Assembly (NCBI GenBank): GCA_023421245.1
Contig: JAEZTV010000027.1
Span: 92,058-156,057 of the forward strand
DNA from: Bacillota bacterium
GTDB lineage: Bacteria > Bacillota > Clostridia > Oscillospirales > Ruminococcaceae
Direction: 5' to 3'
DNA length: 64,000 nt
A model generated the notes under the pieces. The model was not told where the DNA came from. It made no database searches and worked only from the letters and a program-made list of their open reading frames with translations. Position 1 is the first letter of the stretch. Every line of letters begins with the position of its first letter. Positions 59,372 to 64,000 of this stretch are shown piece by piece. The position numbers and the translations under genes were made by a program.

Positions 59372-59587
59372 ATGGATGAATGGAGTTTTACTTTGGAAAA
59401 GGAATTACAGTTATTGTTGTTTCAGCAATGGAGCAACGGCACTTACCGCGGTTATGTCATTCGGGCTATGGAATACTGTGGTTTCAGCCCGGACGATATA
59501 AAGTGTGTGGTTTCAGAGTTTTACTATGTTTTTGATACTTACGGCATAGAGGAAGCGGGAGCCTACTATCAAAACAGCCCTTATTGA
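59372..59587 (+). CDS. small ICE-associated protein
   Basis: A 71-aa protein, MDEWSFTLEKELQLLLFQQWSNGTYRGYVIRAMEYCGFSPDDIKCVVSEFYYVFDTYGIEEAGAYY, helical, with no known motif. It ends on the dispersed palindrome copy 4. Small proteins of this type are common in clostridial ICEs. No ribosome-binding site is clear, so it may be a remnant. Confidence 0.45.
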   Translation: MDEWSFTLEKELQLLLFQQWSNGTYRGYVIRAMEYCGFSPDDIKCVVSEFYYVFDTYGIEEAGAYYQNSPY

Positions 59588-59610
59588 CTTCGGGCCAACT
59601 TGGCCGAAGT
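59587..59610. repeat. dispersed palindrome, copy 4
   Basis: ACTTCGGGCC and GGCCGAAGT with AACTT in the middle. It shares arms with copies 1-3 and begins at the stop codon of the small protein gene. Confidence 0.85.
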
Positions 59611-59722
59611 GTGAGAAAAAATTAACAGCCGTTACTTTTAATGATAAAATAGTGGTTGTTTGTGTTTCCTCATAGGACAATCAGAACATTTCATATACAT
59701 GGAAAGGAGGGGGCGATTGTGA

Positions 59723-59986
59723 TTGAAGAAGCCTATTCCAATTTCAGAGTTGGCAAGTGTAGACATAGAAGCGGTAAACAAAGAGGATTTAGTTGATGTT
59801 AGCGGTTTCACCTTTGATATAACTGTGCCGCAAGAACACCGCGCGGCGAAAATCATAGCAGCAGTAAAAAACCCCTACTGTTTTCGTGTGGCAGATATGG
59901 GTGTGAAACTTGAGTTTCCAGAAAACGCTCCACTCTTGCAAGATGTGTTTGCCGACTTTCTAAAACGCAAGAAAAGCGGCCTGTAA
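59723..59986 (+). CDS. DUF6870-like ICE protein
   Basis: An 87-aa protein starting MKKPIPISELASVDIEAVNKEDLVDVSGFTFDITVPQEHRAAKIIAAVKNPYCFRVADMGVKLEF. It resembles the DUF6870 family found near mobilisation genes in clostridial elements. TTG 59723 has GGAGGGGGC upstream. Function is unknown; it is probably an accessory gene of the ICE. Confidence 0.65.
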   Translation: MKKPIPISELASVDIEAVNKEDLVDVSGFTFDITVPQEHRAAKIIAAVKNPYCFRVADMGVKLEFPENAPLLQDVFADFLKRKKSGL

Positions 59987-60002
59987 AGCCAGTTTACAGG
60001 CC
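59978..60002 (+). terminator. hairpin after the DUF6870-like gene
   Basis: Arms GGCCTGTAAA (59978-59987) and TTTACAGGCC (59993-60002), at the gene's 3' end. No T-run follows, so it may be a weak terminator. Confidence 0.55.
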
Positions 60003-60057
60003 ACCGCGTCATTGTTCGCATTATACTGGAATGGAAATGCGATAGAAAGGGGCACAC

Positions 60058-60207
60058 ATGGCACGCACAAAAAACAGGGATCTTGAGGAAAAGGCATCCG
60101 CACCTCAAATCGTTCGCTGGAAACTTGGCCAATAGATCCGTTTATCTAAAGAGGACATAAGCCGTGGCAAAGATAAGGACGATAGCAACAGCGTTACTAA
60201 TCATTAA
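60058..60207 (+). pseudogene. serine recombinase N-terminal relic
   Basis: ATG 60058, after AAAGGGG, reads MARTKNRDLEEKASAPQIVR, then WKLGQ, TAG (60133-60135), and then IRLSKEDISRGKDKDDSNSV and TNH, TAA. The IRLSKED span is the catalytic Ser region of serine recombinases, and TAG stands where a Tyr is expected. The rest of the enzyme is missing. It marks the right end of the ICE remains. A related but separate C-terminal fragment occurs at 63225. Confidence 0.75.
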
Positions 60208-60471
60208 GATTTAATAAAATAAAGGAGTTTTAATTCTTGTTTTATTGTGCAAACTTTCTATAGTGCCAAATATGAAGTGGTTCTAATAAGAATGTAAAAG
60301 GCTCACGACACATTTCGTGGGCTAGTTAAATTATAATTTCCGCCTTTGCAGCACTTGCACTCCGATTAAAGACTTAAGAAAATCCATACGCTGCGCGGGT
60401 GGATTTTTTATTCTATTCAAGGGGAGTACCTCAGCTATTGACATAGAACCTTTACGCCCTCCCTTTAAAGC
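60208..60471. other. gene-free interval after ICE remains
   Basis: Contains a small hairpin GCTCACGA/TCGTGGGC near 60302 (one G-U pair) and an A-rich run. No coding sequence is supported. Confidence 0.4.
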
Positions 60472-60513
60472 AACGGGCGAATGAGGATACCGCGGTATCC
60501 TCATTCGTCCGTT
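60472..60513. terminator. long perfect hairpin after the hexokinase gene
   Basis: 21-bp arms (60472-60492 and 60493-60513) with one G-U pair and no loop. It lies 50 bp after the hexokinase stop and is a likely terminator for that gene, although the T-run is weak. Confidence 0.7.
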
Positions 60514-60563
60514 GTTGTGTATTATGTTGAATTTGCCAGGTGCATCAAATAGCTTTCCTGCGC

Positions 60564-61871
60564 CTAATCCATCAGCGCCGCAATGGCAGAGCCGATCAAG
60601 GTAGCGTTCTCTACTGTAATAATATCGCAGTATAAACCCCGTGCGCCGTTAAGGTACCGGCTAATATATACATCCAATTTTTTTCTGAACAGTACTGACT
60701 TGGTAAAGCTTGTTCCCTCGGCGGTGATGCACACCGGCTTTTCACGGTCTGTTCCGCTGCCGGTTTGCAGCATAATCGCCGTAAATACAATAGCGGTCAG
60801 ACGGGCGGAACGTTCAAAGCTCGCGTCGATAATATCATACAGGATTTCGCGATCCTGCCGGTTATCGCCTGCAAGCATAGCCAGTTCTCCGCTGCCGGTT
60901 GGATCAGCACAGAACCCGTCAATCTGCGGCATTGTAAACTGATCCCGCACCTGTGCAAAGCGCTCCGTAAATTCCTTTGAGAACAGTCCTTCCTCTACCG
61001 CGCCGCGTACGGTCTTATAGATTACCGTGCCCTGGTACGCACCCGAAACCATCTTTTCAAACCGACTGCTGCCGGGAAGTACAGACTGCACGTCAAGCTC
61101 TTTATCATAATCTCCTTGGGCAATACCGTTATACATGCCGCTTTCACAGTTGATTGCCATCCTCCCCTCAACAGCTTTTGCTTCGGGTGATTTTATGATT
61201 TTCTCGCATTGCTCAAGGTAACAGGTGTTCGTACCGGTACCGAGAATATAACCGATAAAGCTGGAATAGCGGTTGTTTTGGGCAGTCGAAATGCCTCCCA
61301 GCATAGTAGCTACCGTGTCATTTAGCAGCACAAACCGCTTTGGAGCATAGCCGCGCTTTTTCAGCACGGCATTTACACTTTCGCCGATCAGCTGACCGTT
61401 TACACCGTCCACCAATATCTCCTTGCTAAATGCACTTAAACGGCCCTCTTTACTGGGCAGGCTCTCGGTCGCAAACGAAAAGCAGAAGCCTACCGTTTGG
61501 GCCGCGGTAATTTTCAGCACCGGCTCCATATAATCTGCTATTCTTTCAAAGAAGTCCTCAACGGAAATACGCCCCTGTGTGCCGGGCATAGGATGCTTTG
61601 AAAAGTTTGAGATTGCCATGTTGCCGTCTTTGGCGCGCCTTACAACAGCAATTCTGAAATTCGTGCCGCCTGCATCCATTACAATAACTTCTTTGTCACA
61701 AGGTATCTCATCAGCTATGGTAATAAAGGTAGGAATCATCATAAGGGAAGAGGGCAGCCCGGCAAGTCCATCCTTCATCTGGTTAAGATACGCTTCGGTT
61801 TCCGTTTGCATGTTGATGGAATCGTAGTGCATCCCATGCCGGCGCAAAAATTCATCTGTTCCTATATACAT
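60564..61871 (-). CDS. eukaryotic-type hexokinase
   Basis: A 435-aa hexokinase of the yeast/animal fold (Hexokinase_1 and _2), rare in bacteria, which use ROK glucokinases. The ATP/sugar sites are VIVMDAGGTNFRIAVVRRAKD, VGFCFSFATESLPSKEGRLSAFSKEI (sugar-binding), VLLNDTVATMLGG, GYILGTGTNTCYLEQ, and CITAEGTSFTKSVLFRKKL. The start is ATG 61871, with GGAGG five bases upstream; the frame opens at 61898. It would phosphorylate sugars released by the GH1 and GH3 enzymes, an inference. Confidence 0.9.
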   Translation of the reverse strand: MYIGTDEFLRRHGMHYDSINMQTETEAYLNQMKDGLAGLPSSLMMIPTFITIADEIPCDKEVIVMDAGGTNFRIAVVRRAKDGNMAISNFSKHPMPGTQGRISVEDFFERIADYMEPVLKITAAQTVGFCFSFATESLPSKEGRLSAFSKEILVDGVNGQLIGESVNAVLKKRGYAPKRFVLLNDTVATMLGGISTAQNNRYSSFIGYILGTGTNTCYLEQCEKIIKSPEAKAVEGRMAINCESGMYNGIAQGDYDKELDVQSVLPGSSRFEKMVSGAYQGTVIYKTVRGAVEEGLFSKEFTERFAQVRDQFTMPQIDGFCADPTGSGELAMLAGDNRQDREILYDIIDASFERSARLTAIVFTAIMLQTGSGTDREKPVCITAEGTSFTKSVLFRKKLDVYISRYLNGARGLYCDIITVENATLIGSAIAALMD

Positions 61872-62020
61872 ATTTGCCTCCATACTTATTACTATCATTA
61901 CTGTATTTTATCATACCAAATTACTCCCATGAATTCAATTGTAAACGATTACTTTTTTGTTCAACCTATCTTTGTGATGCAACCACACCGCTACTTGCTC
62001 ACGGTTTGCGTTCGTTCTCA

Positions 62021-62752
62021 TTATGATGGTTTTAAAGGATACAGTTTCATCACCTGAACAAACGGTAGTTTGTTTTTTAATTCATTACAAGCAATGGCGT
62101 TTCCATGGCCCGGATATATTATTTTAGGGTTTAATGCAATAATTTTGTTCCATGACTCAGCGAATTCGACTTTGTTTTCTGCCCAAATTGTTATTTTATG
62201 AAGAGAGGGGAAGCCACTCATTGAAGCATCACCGCAAAACAGGACACCACTATTCTGAAAAAGCGAGATGGAATCAGCGGTATGCCCCGGTGTTTCAAGT
62301 ATCCTTCCGTGCAACCTTTTTTCAAGATCCCCTCGGTTTTCGTCAGTGATAAAAATACATCTTTCCTCAAAACAATGGCCCAATGGCGGGAACCGGTGCG
62401 TCCCCCTTCCGAGCAATTTCATAAATAAACAAAAAAGAAGTGCGACGCGGCTCGTACAACCACCGGTAAAGGAATTTTGCCCTCTGGATAGCGCTGCGAT
62501 AGCGTTACTATGCATAATTACTTTAACATCCGGAGCCATCGTTAACAATTGATTTAGAAATCCTGCGTGGTCATCGTGCGCATGTGTTAAAAACACATAC
62601 TTAATATCTTCGGCTTTAATACCTTGCTTCCCAAGATTTTTTAAAAAACGGTTGAAGGAAGTTTCATAGCCTGTGTCAACAAGGACATATCCGTTATCAA
62701 TAGGGTATATCCAATTGTTTACTATCCTGTTTCCAACATTGATCGGAACCAA
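62021..62752 (-). CDS. MBL-fold metallo-hydrolase
   Basis: A 243-aa protein of the metallo-beta-lactamase fold. Zinc motif THAHDDHAGF is at residues about 55-64. LETPGHTADSISLF (second His) and YPGHG (third His) follow. It resembles the generic hydrolases that act on thioesters or lactones. The substrate is unknown. It lies in tandem with a truncated isochorismatase gene. Confidence 0.85.
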   Translation of the reverse strand: MVPINVGNRIVNNWIYPIDNGYVLVDTGYETSFNRFLKNLGKQGIKAEDIKYVFLTHAHDDHAGFLNQLLTMAPDVKVIMHSNAIAALSRGQNSFTGGCTSRVALLFCLFMKLLGRGTHRFPPLGHCFEERCIFITDENRGDLEKRLHGRILETPGHTADSISLFQNSGVLFCGDASMSGFPSLHKITIWAENKVEFAESWNKIIALNPKIIYPGHGNAIACNELKNKLPFVQVMKLYPLKPS

Positions 62753-62779
62753 ACAATGTACCTCCTCCTATAAGTAATC

Positions 62780-63277
62780 TCATGTGGATTCATAAATGAT
62801 GATACCGGCTCTTCGCAACTGTTCTTTCTTTTGCAAAAACCTCTCCTTATTTTTGACTCCAATACAACTGCAAGGAAGTATAACAGTATACCCATTCTTA
62901 CAACCTTCTATGGCGCTGATAGCAACACAGCTATTTCCGTCCACACCCAACAATTCTATTTCAGTGATTTTATTGTTTTTCAAAGATGTGTTAAAACTAT
63001 CATTCGTGAAGATACTGGCGGCTTCCTTACAGAAGATATTGGACGATAGTATTTGAAGCCCTGCTGCAAATTCAGAAGTAAAAGCCCCGCTTTTCAATCT
63101 TTTTGTATTTTTAACATAGATAATAAGCTTATTATCTCTCTGCGCTTGCGTAATACGCCTGTTTACTCTATCAAGTAAATTAAACTCATATTGTTTTATG
63201 TAATCTTCTTGCATATCAATAACAACAAGTACGAGGAGAAACGGACACACCTCACAGAACTCACCGACAAGCGTCAA
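62780..63277 (-). CDS. isochorismatase-like hydrolase, 5'-truncated
   Basis: A 165-aa reading frame of the cysteine hydrolase fold: VVIDMQEDY (Asp), KLIIYVKNTKR (Lys region) and LLGVDGNSCVAISAIEG (catalytic Cys). The first about 15 residues come from the antisense strand of the recombinase fragment at 63225-63469. So the original start is lost. A TTG at 63277 with AAGGA nearby could start a chimeric protein. Probably a broken gene; function may be lost. Confidence 0.6.
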   Translation of the reverse strand: MTLVGEFCEVCPFLLVLVVIDMQEDYIKQYEFNLLDRVNRRITQAQRDNKLIIYVKNTKRLKSGAFTSEFAAGLQILSSNIFCKEAASIFTNDSFNTSLKNNKITEIELLGVDGNSCVAISAIEGCKNGYTVILPCSCIGVKNKERFLQKKEQLRRAGIIIYEST

Positions 63278-63469
63278 TCCATCCTTGCACGGCGGGAACG
63301 GCTCAATATGTTCCTTGACGAATTACGAGGACAGGACGGGCTTTTGACCGAATTCGATGAAGCCCTGTTCCGTGCTACCATTGATACTTACACGGTTCAC
63401 AGCGAGCGAGAGGTGGCAGTCAAGTTCCGCGACGGCACGGAAATCAGCGTGGATGTAGTCGGGAAATAG
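63225..63469 (+). pseudogene. serine recombinase C-terminal fragment
   Basis: 81 codons read HLTELTDKRQSILARRERLN, MFLDELRGQDGLLTEFDEAL and EREVAVKFRDGTEISVDV. This is the C-terminal coiled region and end (FRDGTEI) of transposon-type serine recombinases (TnpX-like). It ends at TAG 63467-63469. The fragment abuts the truncated isochorismatase gene, so its insertion or deletion event probably broke that gene. Confidence 0.75.
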
Positions 63470-63482
63470 ACCGAAATTAAAG

Positions 63483-63513
63483 TTGAGAACGCTAACTACC
63501 TTAGCGTTCTCAA
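63483..63513. terminator. hairpin after the recombinase fragment
   Basis: 13-bp arms TTGAGAACGCTAA (63483-63495) and TTAGCGTTCTCAA (63501-63513). The right arm begins a 19-bp direct repeat: GTTCTCAAGTGGGTTCA at about 63506 and again at about 63536. Confidence 0.7.
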
Positions 63514-63610
63514 GTGGGTTCATTTTTTGCTTACCGTTCTCAAGTGGGTTCACTTTTTCGGGTATTTTAAGAATGAACCACCTTGGAACGATAATTATTT
63601 GAACACAAAA

Positions 63611-63669
63611 ACAAAGCCGATAGCCCGAAACCCTTTGATATCAAAGGAAATTCGTTCTATCGGCTTTGT
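63611..63669 (-). terminator. terminator of tRNA-Pro with nested palindrome
   Basis: Outer 13-bp arms ACAAAGCCGATAG (63611-63623) and CTATCGGCTTTGT (63657-63669) enclose a perfect 16-bp palindrome CCTTTGATATCAAAGG (63632-63647). On the minus strand the end is TTTGTTTTTGT. It lies 14 bp after the tRNA. Confidence 0.8.
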
Positions 63670-63682
63670 GCTTGTTATTTGG

Positions 63683-63755
63683 TCGGAGTGGCGGGACTTG
63701 AACCCGCGGCCTCTTGGTCCCGAACCAAGCACGCTACCATCTGCGCTACACCCCG
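63683..63755 (-). tRNA. tRNA-Pro (anticodon CGG)
   Basis: The minus strand folds as a tRNA. Acceptor CGGGGTG pairs with CACTCCG. The anticodon loop TTCGGGA gives CGG inside CTTGG/CCAAG arms, and the T arm is CGGGTTCAAGTCCCG. A discriminator A and encoded CC follow. It reads CCG proline codons. A likely integration target for mobile elements, but no att duplicate is visible. Confidence 0.93.
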
Positions 63756-63988
63756 ACGTTATTGCACGACACATTCGCACCTTTTTTCATTGGCGGTTAA
63801 ACATGTCGCTGAATTATTATATGCCAAATCACGGGGGTTGTCAAGGCAAAACCCCGCCGACAGGCCCGTTTCTGTGTAGAGCTACAATAGATATTGGACA
63901 TTTTAAAAAAAGAAGTGAAAGATGAGGCCAAATCGGTTAAAGTTGAGTTACAACACCTAACAACACCGACAAGGAGGCCACATCTTTC

Positions 63989-64000
63989 ATGAAGAGTGTA
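63989..64000 (+). CDS. start of an unidentified gene (partial)
   Basis: ATG 63989 has AAGGAGG at 63971-63977, and only four codons (MKSV) lie in the window. The product cannot be named. Region 63756-63988 shows no gene. Confidence 0.45.

Noticed and set aside
63756..64000. Insertion sequence at the right edge
   Set aside because: Only four codons of the last gene are inside the window and no terminal inverted repeat was found.

Overview
This window looks like the chromosome of a spore-forming Firmicute of class Clostridia, probably a gut Oscillospirales/Ruminococcaceae-type anaerobe. The support is spmA/spmB, an AbrB/SpoVT-type regulator, a collagen-like exosporium-type protein, flavodoxin, DUF3793, PadR, ROK and GH1/GH3 genes, strong AGGAGG ribosome-binding sites, frequent TTG/GTG starts and canonical sigma-A promoters. 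No 16S rRNA or species marker is present, so the genus is inference.

Layout. (1) 1-17009: the late half of a siphovirus-type prophage on the + strand: terminase, HK97-type portal, protease and capsid, connectors, major tail protein, frameshifted tail chaperone, tape measure, distal tail, fibre, and then a large serine integrase. No lysis cassette lies between the fibre and the integrase. (2) 17010-20446: immediately after the integrase is a collagen-like glycoprotein gene with 72 Gly-X-Y triplets and no proper start, followed by two tandem TPR-containing GT2 glycosyltransferases. The prophage appears to have cut off the 5' end of the collagen gene. (3) 20455-33346: chromosomal genes: flavodoxin and DUF3793 behind a palindromic operator, a P-II-like/DUF1538 pair, abrB, spmAB, a lone LolD-type ATPase, a NatAB-like exporter, a metal-chelate binding lipoprotein and secA. 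(4) 33686-42114: diguanylate cyclase, DUF5680, DNA glycosylase, GH1, patatin, dps and peroxiredoxin (PerR-like box) and a GH3 beta-glucosidase. (5) 42293-52154: TetR with a CPBP protease, two ROK regulators, and a ribose-type ABC operon with an Fe-alcohol dehydrogenase and RbsD.

(6) 52264-60210: an accessory region, AT-rich in its left part. It holds an orphan WXG100 cassette on the minus strand and then the remains of one or more integrative conjugative elements: ArdA, decayed VirB4 and relaxase pieces, a PadR-controlled pair of STAS-like proteins, DUF6870 and a broken serine recombinase N-terminus. Four copies of a 24-25 bp palindrome are scattered through it. A decayed copy of a second collagen-like gene lies at its left edge. 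(7) 60472-64000: a eukaryotic-type hexokinase, an MBL hydrolase and a 5'-truncated isochorismatase-like gene on the minus strand. The last abuts a recombinase C-terminal fragment. tRNA-Pro(CGG) and the first codons of another gene follow.

How the parts may work together. The most interesting hypothesis is that a serine-integrase prophage interrupts a spore-surface collagen-like gene whose neighbours are its likely glycosyltransferases. This would be comparable to SPbeta and spsM in Bacillus subtilis, where excision rebuilds a spore gene. The sugar region (GH1, GH3, ROK regulators, ABC importer, hexokinase) suggests use of plant or host glycosides. The oxidative and iron genes (flavodoxin, DUF3793, dps, ahpC) carry recognisable metal- or peroxide-responsive control sites.
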